A stretch of 64,000 nucleotides of DNA from Aedoeadaptatus ivorii (GCF_900638585.1 NZ_LR134523.1:1152501-1216500); one strand, 5' to 3'. Positions 42,734 through 51,546 are shown, counted from the first letter of the stretch. Numbers and translations are program-made. The notes: a model not told the origin generated them from the letters alone.

Positions 42734-42742
42734 AATTTCCTC

Positions 42743-43408
42743 CTACTTCAATTTTTGGAATAACCACTTGCTCGTCCCCTGAATGGATAGGACGATGATC
42801 AACAGTATGATCACGATAAAGTACATAATGCCGTAGTCAAATCGCTGATAGCCATAGGTAAGTGCCACGGCGCCCAAGCCGCCCGCACCCACTGCGCCGG
42901 CGATGGTGGATACATTGAGCATATTGATCAATAGAATCGTATAATTGGAAACGATCGACGGCAGTGCCTCCACCAAGAGCACGCGGTAGATGATCTGAAA
43001 ATTGCTCGCGCCGAAGGAGCGCGCCGCCTTGATCAGATTGGGATCTACGGTCTGAAGCGAGTTTTCGATCATGCGGGTGGCAAAGGGCGTACAGGCGACG
43101 CTGATGCCTACGATGGCGGCATCGGCCCCCACGGCGGTTCCCACTAACAGCCGGGTCATCGGCGCCAAGGAGACGATTAAGATCATCGTGGGAAAGGCGC
43201 GCAGCACGTCGGTAATTTTTCCGAGTACGGCGTGCAAGGCGGGTTTTTCCCACAGGCCGCCCCTCCCCGTAATAAAGAGGAGCACGCCGAATACCACACC
43301 CAAGGCCATAGAGATCAGGGCGGAAAAGAACATAATCTTGAAGGTGGCGAGAAGCGCCGGCACGATCACATCGGGCAGGTATTCCGCCAGTTGCGTGTTT
43401 TCAAACAT
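42743..43408 (-). CDS. metI: MetI-family ABC transporter permease (221 aa)
   Basis: Five-helix permease with the EAA loop (LIKAARSFGASNFQIIYRVL, then LVEALPSIVSNY). The sequence AFPTMILIVSLAPMTRLLVG and TIAGAVGAGGLGAVALTYGY is typical of MetI. Pairs with the upstream ATPase (1 bp apart) and the downstream lipoprotein (9 bp). Confidence 0.92.
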   Translation of the reverse strand: MFENTQLAEYLPDVIVPALLATFKIMFFSALISMALGVVFGVLLFITGRGGLWEKPALHAVLGKITDVLRAFPTMILIVSLAPMTRLLVGTAVGADAAIVGISVACTPFATRMIENSLQTVDPNLIKAARSFGASNFQIIYRVLLVEALPSIVSNYTILLINMLNVSTIAGAVGAGGLGAVALTYGYQRFDYGIMYFIVIILLIIVLSIQGTSKWLFQKLK

Positions 43409-43409
43409 A

Positions 43410-44132
43410 TTACGCCTCCCCCTCTGTCAATCGTCGCAACGCTTCGGATTTGCCGGCAAAGATCGCCGACGGTTCGCCGCTTTCTACGATTTTTCCCTCT
43501 TCCAAGAGAATCATGCGATTGCACATCCGCTCCGCCAGCGCCATGTCGTGGGTGACGAGGAGAATGGTGACGTCTTGTTGTCTTCGGATCTCCTCCATTA
43601 GCGCCAAAATCGATTTGGTCGTGCTGGGATCCAAGGCCGAGGTAAACTCGTCGCAGACGATATATCGCGGCTCCAGGCTCAGCGCGCGGGCGATGGCGAC
43701 GCGCTGTTTTTGCCCGCCGGAAAGCGCGCGGGGACGTTTATGTATATGCTCCCCCAGCCCCACGGTCTCTGCCAGTTGTCGGCTCCGCGTATCGATCGTA
43801 TTTTTATCGTACTTCCAACACTGCATGGGAAGCGCGATGTTTTCGAGCACATTTCGCCGAGATAGGAGCGAAAAATGCTGAAACACAAAACCGATCTCTT
43901 TGCGAAGCATACGCGCCTCGTCGGCATCAAGGGCGGCGATTTCTTTGCCGTCGATGCGGATGCTCCCCGACTCAAAGGGCTGTAAGCCCGACAGACAATC
44001 CAGTAGGGTCGTCTTTCCGGATCCGCTCTTTCCGATAATGCCGAAGACGTCCTTGTCTTCGATGCGAAAACTGATGTCGTCCAACACCGTGTGTTCGCCG
44101 AAGGATTTTTTTAGATGGCTGACTTCAATCAA
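43410..44132 (-). CDS. metN: MetN-like ABC transporter ATP-binding protein lacking the NIL domain (240 aa)
   Basis: ATPase of the importer: Walker A GKSGSGKTTLLDCLS, Q loop FQHFSLLS, signature ALSGGQKQRVAIARAL, Walker B YIVCDEFTSALDP and the switch His VTHD. It ends soon after the switch, without the ~90-residue NIL/ACT domain that lets true MetN sense intracellular methionine. Import is therefore not feedback-inhibited in that way. I take the TTG at 44132 (IEVSHLKKSF, GGAG upstream) as start; the frame is open to 44324 but spans the promoter. Confidence 0.87.
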   Translation of the reverse strand: MIEVSHLKKSFGEHTVLDDISFRIEDKDVFGIIGKSGSGKTTLLDCLSGLQPFESGSIRIDGKEIAALDADEARMLRKEIGFVFQHFSLLSRRNVLENIALPMQCWKYDKNTIDTRSRQLAETVGLGEHIHKRPRALSGGQKQRVAIARALSLEPRYIVCDEFTSALDPSTTKSILALMEEIRRQQDVTILLVTHDMALAERMCNRMILLEEGKIVESGEPSAIFAGKSEALRRLTEGEA

Positions 44133-44166
44133 GATCTCAACTCCATTTTCTGATACTCTGCCTCTC

Positions 44167-44196
44167 AATATACCATAGGGCGATTTGCCCGAACAA
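44167..44196 (-). promoter_or_regulatory. Promoter of the metN-like operon with an internal inverted repeat
   Basis: TTGTTC (44191-44196), an 18-bp spacer and TATATT (44167-44172, with TG extension) precede the TTG start by 35 bp. The spacer contains GGGCAAATCGCCC, an inverted repeat that could be an operator. No S-box or other SAM riboswitch is visible. Confidence 0.6.
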
Positions 44197-44291
44197 TCGG
44201 AATCCCCTGCTATCGAAAAATCAAATGGCAGATCGTCGGGCATACCGTTTGTGTATATGCCTTGACAAGGTCGCGTAGTGGATCGCGCCAC

Positions 44292-44320
44292 AAAAAATCC
44301 CCCGACGAAATCGGGGGATT
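44292..44320 (-). terminator. Terminator of fni-trxB
   Basis: On the minus strand AATCCCCCGA and TCGGGGGATT form a 10-bp stem, followed by T6, 14 bp past the trxB stop. Confidence 0.92.
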
Positions 44321-44333
44321 GCAAATAAATCTC

Positions 44334-45260
44334 TTATTTTTGTTCCCGCACGTGGTCCAGTGCCACCGCCATGGCGGCGGTACAGCCCTCGCCGCAAGCG
44401 TTGATGACCTGGCGGAACTTCTTTGCCACGATGTCGCCCGCGGCAAAGAGACCGGGAACGGCGGTGCGCTGTTCCGCATCCACGGGCACATAGCCGTTGT
44501 CGAGTTCTAAGACGTCGGCCAAAAATTCGGTGCGCGGCCGAGCGCCCACATAGATAAAGATGCCCAAGGGCTTGTCGTCTTTTTTTACGGTATAGCTTTT
44601 GTCCTCTTTGTTGTTGTAGAGGACGAGGCCGTCGGCGGTTACATCGCCGATGACTTCTTTGAGCTCTGTATTCCAGAGGATTTCGATGTTTTCGTCTTTT
44701 AGCGCCAAGTCGGCGAGATAGGCCTCTGCGCGGAGCTGATCCCTGCGGTGCACGATATGCACCTTGGCGCCGAGCCCGGACAGGTACAGCGCTTCTTCTA
44801 CGGCGGAGTTGCCGCCGCCGATGACGTAGACGTCGCCGGTTTGGTAGAAGGCGCCGTCGCAAGTGGCGCAGTAGCTAATGCCGCGGGAGACGAATTTTTC
44901 CTCTCCCGGTATGCCGAGGGTATGGGGACGCGAGCCGGTGGCGGCGATTACGGCGCGGGCGCGGTATTCGCCGTCGGTAGTGGCGAGCACCTTGTCCTCT
45001 CCGTCCAATGTCAAGGATTCCACCGATGCACGGGCGAATTCCGCGCCGAAGGTGCGCGCCTGTTTGCCCATGCGCATGGCGAGATCCATGCCCGTGTCGT
45101 CCTCGTTGGCGCCGGGGTAGTTGGCGATCTCCATGGTCATGGCCATCTGTCCGCCTTCGAGTTCCGGTTCGAGCACCAAGGTCTTCAAGTTGGCCCGGCC
45201 GCAATAGATGGCCGCGGTCAGTCCCGCTGGTCCCCCGCCTACGATGATTACGTCGTACAT
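44334..45260 (-). CDS. trxB: Thioredoxin reductase (308 aa)
   Basis: FAD/NADPH disulfide reductase: GGGPAGLTAAIYCGRANLK (FAD), redox-active YCATCDGAFY (CATC), GGGNSAVEEALYL (NADPH) and the C-terminal GLFAAGDIV. Full length. It lies 4 bp downstream of fni in the same operon. Confidence 0.96.
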   Translation of the reverse strand: MYDVIIVGGGPAGLTAAIYCGRANLKTLVLEPELEGGQMAMTMEIANYPGANEDDTGMDLAMRMGKQARTFGAEFARASVESLTLDGEDKVLATTDGEYRARAVIAATGSRPHTLGIPGEEKFVSRGISYCATCDGAFYQTGDVYVIGGGNSAVEEALYLSGLGAKVHIVHRRDQLRAEAYLADLALKDENIEILWNTELKEVIGDVTADGLVLYNNKEDKSYTVKKDDKPLGIFIYVGARPRTEFLADVLELDNGYVPVDAEQRTAVPGLFAAGDIVAKKFRQVINACGEGCTAAMAVALDHVREQK

Positions 45261-45264
45261 TCTA

Positions 45265-46287
45265 TCACCTCATGAGTTCGAGGAGGCGGCCCGTGGCACG
45301 CCAGGGCACCTCTCTCAGTTCCTGTATGTCTTTTGCCCCGACGAGCACCATCAGCACGCGCACTTTATAGAGCAAGTCTTCCAAATATACGGAGGCATAG
45401 TCCAACCCGCCGTGGATCAGATACTTCAAAATCTCTCCGCTGATTCCCACCATATCGGCACCGATCACCAGCGCCTTTACGACGTCGAGGCTGCTTCGAA
45501 TGCCGCCCGACGCGGTGATGTGAAGGCCTTCTTTTTGAAGCGCCACCGCATTATACAGGGCGTAGGCGGTGGGGATGCCCCAGTCGTATAGATCGGTCAT
45601 ATCTACGGTGGAGCAACGCATATCTTCTACTTCGAAGAAATTGGTGCCGCCGAATCCCGATATATCGACGTAGCGCACGCCGATTGCATACAAAGATTCG
45701 ATCACCGAAGCGTCCATGCCGAAACCCACTTCCTTGACCATAACGGGGACCTCCAGGGCCTCGGTGACCCGCGCAATGCGCTCGGTAATGCCGCGAAAAT
45801 CCCGATCGCCTTCGCTCATGGCCAGTTCCTGCGCCGGGTTTAAGTGGATTTGCAGGGCGTCAGCATCGATTAAATCCACCGCACGCCGTGCGTCTTCTAC
45901 GCGCAAATTGCCGTTTAAGTTCGCGAGTACGATGCCCGCTTCCCCGATGTTTCTGCGCACAATGCGAAAACTCTCTTCTGCCGAAGGATCTTCCAGGGCA
46001 ATGGTTTCGCTGCCGACGGCCATGGGAAGCGCAAAGCGGCGCGCGAGTTCCGACAGATCGGCGTTGATATCTTCGGTAAAATCGGTGCCGCCGGTCATGG
46101 CGTTAATCATCAGCGGGAAGGGCACTTCCCGTCCCAGATAGCGCGTCGTCGTATCGATTTCCCCGATATTTACCTCCGGAAGGGAAATATGGGGCAGGAA
46201 AATATCCCCGAACAGCGGATCGCCCTGGTGTTCCGCCCTCAGGTAGTTTTCTACGTGTTCTCTTTTTCTGTATTTTCTCACATGCAT
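45265..46287 (-). CDS. fni: Isopentenyl-diphosphate delta-isomerase, type 2 (340 aa)
   Basis: FMN/NADPH-dependent IPP-DMAPP isomerase. Motifs: RKREHVENYLR (substrate), PLMINAMTGGT, LPMAVGSE, HLNPAQELAMSEGDRDF, VKEVGFGM, DISGFGGTNF and ASGGIRSSLDVVKAL (phosphate loop). Type 2 is the isomerase usual in mevalonate-pathway Gram-positives. Start ATG 46287. Cotranscribed with trxB, 4 bp apart. Confidence 0.95.
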   Translation of the reverse strand: MHVRKYRKREHVENYLRAEHQGDPLFGDIFLPHISLPEVNIGEIDTTTRYLGREVPFPLMINAMTGGTDFTEDINADLSELARRFALPMAVGSETIALEDPSAEESFRIVRRNIGEAGIVLANLNGNLRVEDARRAVDLIDADALQIHLNPAQELAMSEGDRDFRGITERIARVTEALEVPVMVKEVGFGMDASVIESLYAIGVRYVDISGFGGTNFFEVEDMRCSTVDMTDLYDWGIPTAYALYNAVALQKEGLHITASGGIRSSLDVVKALVIGADMVGISGEILKYLIHGGLDYASVYLEDLLYKVRVLMVLVGAKDIQELREVPWRATGRLLELMR

Positions 46288-46298
46288 CCCAGCCTTTA

Positions 46299-46326
46299 TT
46301 TTGATGAATATATCATATCATCAAAA
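46299..46326 (-). promoter_or_regulatory. 9-bp inverted repeat upstream of fni-trxB
   Basis: TTTTGATGA and TCATCAAAA are perfect inverted repeats separated by TATGATATAT, just 12 bp upstream of the fni ATG and overlapping a plausible -10 (GATATATT). It is a candidate operator for a dimeric regulator; which one is unknown. Confidence 0.5.
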
Positions 46327-46357
46327 TTGTTCTCCCTCAAATCATTTCCGCGGCGCA

Positions 46358-46383
46358 ACAAAAAACCGCCCGCAGGCGGTTTT
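46358..46383 (-). terminator. Terminator of bioY
   Basis: On the minus strand AAACCGCC and GGCGGTTT pair around TGCGG-type loop sequence and are followed by T-rich sequence. Confidence 0.88.
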
Positions 46384-46420
46384 CCTCGTTTCTAGTCCGG
46401 GATGGGATGTGTGCTTTTAT

Positions 46421-47008
46421 CTATCGGCGCCGCGGCAAGCCGATATGGGGCCGTATGCGATCCGCCGCAAGGGCCGCCGCCACGCACAAGGCGAAATCGG
46501 GGATCACGGTGCTGAAAAACCACACGGAGAATAGCTCCGAAAGGCCGATACCCGCGACGCCCGGCACGACGTAGTTAAACATGACAAAGTAATACACCAG
46601 TCCGCAGGCGTAATAGGCCATCTCTGCCGCAAATGCCGCCGCAATCATATGCCGAAGGGGCATGGCGCGCAGGTCTTTCGAGAGCCGCCCCACTACGTAA
46701 GCCGCCGCCGCAAATCCGATCAAAAAGCCGAAGGTGGGCCGCATTAAATAGCCCGGGCCGCCGCCATGGGCGAAGATCGGGATGCCGATCAAGCCGATAA
46801 ATAAGTACAACAACACACTCATAAGGCCGTTTACGGGCCCCAGCAAAAAACCAGCCATCAGGGCGAAGAAGAATTGTAGCGAGAAGGTCACCGCAAAGGG
46901 CCCTAAGGGAATCATGATTTTTATAAAGGCGCCGACGGCAATCAGTGCCGTGAACAACGCGCAGGCGACCAATTCCTTCGTTCCGATTTTGCGAATCGAA
47001 TCGTTCAT
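46421..47008 (-). CDS. bioY: BioY-family biotin transporter S component (195 aa)
   Basis: Six-helix substrate-binding membrane protein of an ECF-type importer. LVACALFTALIAVGAFIKI, LGPFAVTFSLQFFFALMAG and GGPGYLMRPTFGFLIGF are BioY hallmarks. No EcfA/EcfT is adjacent, so it must share a general ECF module encoded elsewhere, or act alone. Start ATG 47008 after GGGAGG. A TACAAT -10 with TG extension lies at about 47053-47058. No BirA operator was recognised. Confidence 0.9.
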   Translation of the reverse strand: MNDSIRKIGTKELVACALFTALIAVGAFIKIMIPLGPFAVTFSLQFFFALMAGFLLGPVNGLMSVLLYLFIGLIGIPIFAHGGGPGYLMRPTFGFLIGFAAAAYVVGRLSKDLRAMPLRHMIAAAFAAEMAYYACGLVYYFVMFNYVVPGVAGIGLSELFSVWFFSTVIPDFALCVAAALAADRIRPHIGLPRRR

Positions 47009-47106
47009 TTTTCTTTCTACCTCCCGTTTTCCGTCCCGATCTTGGAAAGATTATTGTATCATAGTTTCCTTGTTTTTTCCCGAGACGACCCCCGCTTATC
47101 TATGCA

Positions 47107-47138
47107 CAAAAAAAGCCGCACGCCTAAGCGCACAGCTT
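47107..47138 (-). terminator. Terminator of the P2A ATPase gene
   Basis: On the minus strand AAGCTGTGCGC and GCGTGCGGCTT pair around TTAG (G-U pairs allowed) and are followed by T7. Confidence 0.85.
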
Positions 47139-47160
47139 CTTTTCCGCTCGGCTACGAGCG

Positions 47161-49878
47161 TTACTCTTGTGTATCTTGGGGATGGCTTTGGTTGAAGCGA
47201 ATAAACTTTTGAATTTCTCCGATCACTAAGGGGATCAAAGAAGAAATCAGCACGATGGCCCAGTCCTTCACGTTGAGGTCGACCAAGTGGAACAAGTTCT
47301 CCAGGAAGGGGACATAGAGTACGACCAAGACCAATGCCAAGGACAGGAGCACCGCCTGCACGAGGCGCTTGTTGCTGAAGAATCCGATCTTCCAGAGGGT
47401 ATCGTCGATGCTCCGGGAGGAGAAGGAACGGAAGAGCTCGCAGAAGATCAGGGTGGTAAATGCCATGGTCCTCGAATACACGAGTCCCGCGCCGGTGTCT
47501 CCATGGGTCTTTAAGGCGTAGTAATACACGCCCAGGGTTGCCGCGGTAATGGCGATAGACTGGATGATAAGAGTGATGGTCACTTTGCGGTCGAGGATCG
47601 GCTCTTGGGGATCTCTCGGCGGCTCGAGCATGGTCTCTTCTTCGCCCTTTTCCACGCCCAGCGCGAGCGCCGGGAAGGAGTCGGTGACGAGGTTTAGCCA
47701 TAGGAGCTGGATCGGCAAAAACGGGGTGGGCAAATTCAGGATGATGGCCAAAAATACGACCAGCACTTCGCCGATATTGCAGCTCAACAGGAAGGTGACG
47801 AATTTTTTGATATTCGCATAGATGATCCGCCCTTCTTCCACCGCTTGCACGATGGTGGCGAAGTTGTCGTCGGTGAGGATAACGTCGGCGGTATTTTTGG
47901 CGACATCGGTGCCGGTGATGCCCATGGCGATCCCGATATCCGCCTTTTTGATGGCGGGAGCGTCGTTTACGCCGTCGCCGGTCATGGCGGCGATCTCGCC
48001 GTTTTCCTTGAGGGCGGTTACGATTTGTACCTTATTTTGGGGCGATACGCGGGCAAAGACGCGGGTGGTCTTTACGATCTCGCGAATTTCTTCGGGCGAT
48101 TTGCCGTTAAGTTCCTCGCCCATCATCGCATGGTCGCCTTCCCGCAGGATCCCGAGCTCTTCGGCAATCGCCTTGGCGGTCTCGAGATAGTCCCCGGTGA
48201 TCATCACCGGCACGATGCCGGCGGTGCGGCATTCTTTGATGGCGTCTTTTACTTCGGGGCGGGCGGGGTCGATCATGCCGACGAGGCCCACAAATACCAT
48301 ATCCTGCTCGATGGCATCGGTGCTGATGTCGGAGGGCATGGCGTCGAAGTTGCGAAAGGCGAAGCCCAATACGCGGAGCGCCTGCTTGGCGAAGGCGGTG
48401 TTTTGATCCAGCACTTCTTGGCGCATGGCGTCGGTGAGTTCTATGATTTCGCCGTCTTTATAGATATGGCTGCATCGCTTCAAGATGACATCGGGCGCGC
48501 CCTTGGTAAAGGAAGAGATCTTGCCGTCGAAATAGTTTTCGTGGAAGGTACTCATCATCTTCCGATCGGAATCAAAGGGAATCTCCTCGAGGCGGGGATA
48601 TGCCGCTTCGATCTCTTCTTCGTGGATGCCGTGTTTGCCCGCCAGGGTAATCAGTGCGCCCTCGGTGGGGTCGCCCACGATGCTGTAATTGCCGCCGGAT
48701 TCGGAGAGGTCGGCGTCGTTGACGAGGCTCGCGACGGCGGTGAGCGCATCGAGGCCGGGCATGGATTCGGGGGCCACGGTTTCTCCGCCTCCGGTGATCT
48801 CACCGGTGGGGGCATAGCCGGATCCCGATACTTCGAGCACCTTACCGTCCACATAGACGCGGGTTACCGTCATTTCGTTTTGGGTGAGCGTCCCGGTCTT
48901 ATCGGAGCAGATATAGGTGGTGGTGCCCAGGGTCTCTACCGCCAAAAGGCGCTTTACGATGGCATTGTGTCTCGCCATATTGCCCATGCCCATGGAAAGG
49001 ACGATGGTGACGATGGCGGGCAGGCCTTCGGGAATCGCCGCCACGGCGAGGGATACCGAAGTCAAAAACATTTGCAGGGTTTCCCGCCCGTAGATCTTTC
49101 CGACTACAAATACCACGGCGCAGACCGCGAGGACCAGAATCCCCAACGTCTTGGAAAGGCCCGCCAGTTTCCTTTGCAGCGGCGTTTCTTCCTCTTCCAT
49201 GGTGGAGAGTGTGGTCGCGATCTTTCCGATCTCGGTATTTAGGCCCGTCTCGGTGACGACGCCCTTGCCGCGGCCGTAGTTTACGATCGAAGCGGAGTAG
49301 GCGTAGTTCACGCGGTCGCCGATCCCCACTTCTTCATCCATGGTGACGGCGGCGTCCTTTTCCACCGCGACGGATTCCCCGGTCAGGGAGGATTCATCGA
49401 TCTTTAAGTTGCTGCTTTCGATCAGGCGCATATCCGCCGGCACGATGTCGCCGGTCTCGAGGATGACGAGATCGCCCGGCACCAGTTCGGTGGACTGGAT
49501 TTCCGATATTCTGCCGTCGCGCACCACTTTCACCGTAGGCGAACTCATCTTCTTTAAGGCGGCGATGGCCTCCTCCGCCTTCCCTTCCTGAAAAATGCTC
49601 AACAGGGCATTGACGATGACGATGGCGAGGATAATCACCGAGTCTACGGCTTCTCCCACCACGCCCGAGATGATTGCGGCGAGGAGCAAAATAATAATCA
49701 TGGGGTCGAGGAATTGTTCCGCCAGCTTTTTGATAAAGGGCTTCTTTTTTTCCTCTTTCAATTCATTGCGGCCGTATTCCGAAAGCCGGGTCTCCACCGC
49801 CGATGCGCTGAGCCCCGCCTCGGGATCGGCGGATAATTCTTTGAGTACGTCCCGGGTACTCGTCCTATACCATTCCAA
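47161..49878 (-). CDS. P2A-type cation-transporting ATPase, Ca2+/Mn2+ exporter (905 aa)
   Basis: Full-length SERCA/PacL-type pump. Actuator TGES (SLTGESVAVEKD), M4 PEGLPAIVTIVLSMGM with the ion-binding Glu, phosphorylation DKTGTLTQNEMTV, GDGVNDAPAIKKADIGIAMG, and M6 LLWLNLVTDSFPALALGVE with the N-x2-TD ion site. The start is TTG at 49878 (EWYRTSTRDVL, GGAGG upstream); the frame is open to 49917 but that would start within the riboswitch terminator. A yybP-ykoY Mn2+ riboswitch precedes it, so the physiological substrate or signal includes Mn2+, although annotation pipelines will call it a Ca2+ ATPase. Confidence 0.92.
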   Translation of the reverse strand: MEWYRTSTRDVLKELSADPEAGLSASAVETRLSEYGRNELKEEKKKPFIKKLAEQFLDPMIIILLLAAIISGVVGEAVDSVIILAIVIVNALLSIFQEGKAEEAIAALKKMSSPTVKVVRDGRISEIQSTELVPGDLVILETGDIVPADMRLIESSNLKIDESSLTGESVAVEKDAAVTMDEEVGIGDRVNYAYSASIVNYGRGKGVVTETGLNTEIGKIATTLSTMEEEETPLQRKLAGLSKTLGILVLAVCAVVFVVGKIYGRETLQMFLTSVSLAVAAIPEGLPAIVTIVLSMGMGNMARHNAIVKRLLAVETLGTTTYICSDKTGTLTQNEMTVTRVYVDGKVLEVSGSGYAPTGEITGGGETVAPESMPGLDALTAVASLVNDADLSESGGNYSIVGDPTEGALITLAGKHGIHEEEIEAAYPRLEEIPFDSDRKMMSTFHENYFDGKISSFTKGAPDVILKRCSHIYKDGEIIELTDAMRQEVLDQNTAFAKQALRVLGFAFRNFDAMPSDISTDAIEQDMVFVGLVGMIDPARPEVKDAIKECRTAGIVPVMITGDYLETAKAIAEELGILREGDHAMMGEELNGKSPEEIREIVKTTRVFARVSPQNKVQIVTALKENGEIAAMTGDGVNDAPAIKKADIGIAMGITGTDVAKNTADVILTDDNFATIVQAVEEGRIIYANIKKFVTFLLSCNIGEVLVVFLAIILNLPTPFLPIQLLWLNLVTDSFPALALGVEKGEEETMLEPPRDPQEPILDRKVTITLIIQSIAITAATLGVYYYALKTHGDTGAGLVYSRTMAFTTLIFCELFRSFSSRSIDDTLWKIGFFSNKRLVQAVLLSLALVLVVLYVPFLENLFHLVDLNVKDWAIVLISSLIPLVIGEIQKFIRFNQSHPQDTQE

Positions 49879-49896
49879 AGGTGCCTCCTTTTCGAT

Positions 49897-50008
49897 AAAA
49901 AAGAGACTTTTGCCCATAGGACAAAAGTCTCACAACCGCAGATGCGGTACTTAGCCGGGCATAACCGAATTGACGACTAAGTGTTGCTGTTACTCCCTCT
50001 TGTGGGGA
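49897..50008 (-). ncRNA. yybP-ykoY manganese riboswitch with terminator
   Basis: The minus-strand leader has the two characteristic elements: GAGGGAGTAACAGCAACACT with GTCGTCAATTCGG, and later GCCCGGCTAAGTACC ending in TTGTGAGACTTTTG. The expression platform AGACTTTTGTCC/GGCAAAAGTCT plus T6 is an intrinsic terminator. In known members Mn2+ binding between the two stems opens the terminator. Its position directly before a P2A ATPase is the usual one. Assignment rests on recognised consensus, not a covariance search. Confidence 0.85.
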
Positions 50009-50009
50009 T

Positions 50010-50039
50010 AGTATATCAAAGGCTTTTGGGGATCGTCAA
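50010..50039 (-). promoter_or_regulatory. Promoter of the riboswitch-ATPase transcript
   Basis: TTGACG (50034-50039), 18-bp spacer, TATACT (50010-50015, TGA extension), placing the start of transcription at the first riboswitch bases. It overlaps the end of serS. Confidence 0.8.
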
Positions 50040-50040
50040 T

Positions 50041-51327
50041 TTATTTCTTTTCGATCCGTTCCTTAAAGCCCATATAGGGACGCAGGGGTTCGGGAATAAA
50101 GACCGTGCCGTCTTCCTGCAGGTGGTTTTCCAGATAGGCGATCAGCATTCTGGGCGGGGCGACGACGGTGTTGTTCAGGGTATGCGCCAAATACAATTTT
50201 CCGTCTTCGCCGCGGACGCGGATATTTAAGCGGCGCGCCTGGGCATCGCCCAAGTTGGAGCAGCTGCCGACTTCGAAGTATTTTTTCTGCCGCGGGGACC
50301 ATGCTTCCACATCGACGCTCTTGACCTTCAGATCCGCCAAGTCGCCGGAGCAGCATTCCAGGGTGCGCACGGGGATCTCGAGGCTGCGGAAAAATTCCAC
50401 GGTGTTGTTCCACAGTTCGTCATAGAATGCCATGCTCTCTTCGGGCTTACAGATAATGACCATTTCTTGCTTTTCGAATTGGTGAATTCGGTATACCCCT
50501 CTCTCCTCGATGCCGTGGGCGCCAACTTCCTTGCGGAAGCAGGGGGAATAGCTCGTCAAACGGTGCGGAAGGGTGTGTTCTTCGGTGATGGTGTTGATGT
50601 ATTTTCCGATCATGGAGTGTTCGCTGGTGCCGATCAGATACAGATCTTCGCCTTCGATTTTATACATCATGTTTTCCATTTCCGCAAAGCTCATAACGCC
50701 GCTGACCACATTGCCGCGGATCATATAGGGCGGAATATGGTACTCATAGCCCTTGTCGATCATAAAATCGCGGGCATAGGAGAGGATCGCCGAGTGCAAG
50801 CGCGCCACATCGCCCTTCAGATAGTAAAAGCCGCTGCCGGAGGTATTGCGGGCGCTGTCGAGATCGACGCCGTTTAGGCTCTCCATAATGTCGATATGGT
50901 AGGGCACTTCGTAATCGGGCACCACCGGTTCGCCGAATCGATCCACTTCTACGTTTTCCGTGTCGTCTTTGCCGATGGGCACGGAATCGTCGATAATTTG
51001 GGGAATCGCCATTTGAATCTCGCGAATTCGTTCGGATTTTTCCCCTTCTTCTTTTTCCAACGCTTCGATGCGATCGTTGATCGCCTTTACCTTGGCCTTG
51101 GTTTCTTCGGCTTCGTCTTTTTTGCCCTGCCCCATCAGCGCGCCGATGGATTTGGACAGCTTATTTCTGTCGGAGCGCAGTTGGTCTCCTTCGGTCTTGG
51201 CCGAACGGTTTTCCACATCCAAGCGGATGAGCTCGTCGACCAAGGGAAGTTTGTCGTGTTGAAACTTCTTCTCCATATTTTTTTTGACCACGTCGGGATT
51301 TTCCCGAATAAAGCGAATGTCTAACAT
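50041..51327 (-). CDS. serS: Seryl-tRNA synthetase (428 aa)
   Basis: Class II synthetase charging tRNA(Ser). MLDIRFIRENPDVVKKNMEK starts the tRNA-binding coiled-coil arm (to about residue 105). Motif 2 includes FRKEVGAHGIEERGVYRIHQ with the following FEKQEM. Motif 3 is NNTVVAPPRMLIAYLENHLQ. Start ATG 51327 after GGAGGAGG; the longer open frame runs back into the T-box. No terminator separates it from the ATPase promoter. Confidence 0.96.
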   Translation of the reverse strand: MLDIRFIRENPDVVKKNMEKKFQHDKLPLVDELIRLDVENRSAKTEGDQLRSDRNKLSKSIGALMGQGKKDEAEETKAKVKAINDRIEALEKEEGEKSERIREIQMAIPQIIDDSVPIGKDDTENVEVDRFGEPVVPDYEVPYHIDIMESLNGVDLDSARNTSGSGFYYLKGDVARLHSAILSYARDFMIDKGYEYHIPPYMIRGNVVSGVMSFAEMENMMYKIEGEDLYLIGTSEHSMIGKYINTITEEHTLPHRLTSYSPCFRKEVGAHGIEERGVYRIHQFEKQEMVIICKPEESMAFYDELWNNTVEFFRSLEIPVRTLECCSGDLADLKVKSVDVEAWSPRQKKYFEVGSCSNLGDAQARRLNIRVRGEDGKLYLAHTLNNTVVAPPRMLIAYLENHLQEDGTVFIPEPLRPYMGFKERIEKK

Positions 51328-51342
51328 ATTTCCTCCTCCAAT

Positions 51343-51545
51343 AAAAAAAAGGCCGCCTGTCCCTAATGGGACGAGACGGACCCGCGTTGCCACCCAAATT
51401 AATCGCCGAGGCGATTCGCTTCCTTGCACAGACTCCGAGGTGGATTCACAAATGCCGCGTATCTGCTCACAGCTACCGCAGACTCTCTGGCACGCTTTCT
51501 TTGCTACTGCTCCTCATCTTCGTCGATATTCACTTGATACAAAAT
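51343..51545 (-). ncRNA. Serine-specific T-box leader of serS
   Basis: Contains the T-box core GGGTGGCAACGCGG (51382-51395) followed by a terminator stem (GTCCGTCTCGTCCC ... GGGACAGGCGGCC, T7). Upstream is a stem I with the GATGAGGAGCAGTAGC and GGTAGCTGTGAG elements. The specifier loop reads GTGAATCCACC, with TCC (51442-51444) in the usual GAA-NNN-ACC context, a Ser codon matching the downstream gene. Uncharged tRNA(Ser) should stabilise the antiterminator. Confidence 0.92.
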
Positions 51546-51546
51546 A

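Noticed and set aside
47845-49242. 465-aa plus-strand open frame opposite the P2A ATPase
   Set aside because: Antisense shadow of a gene with all P-type ATPase motifs.
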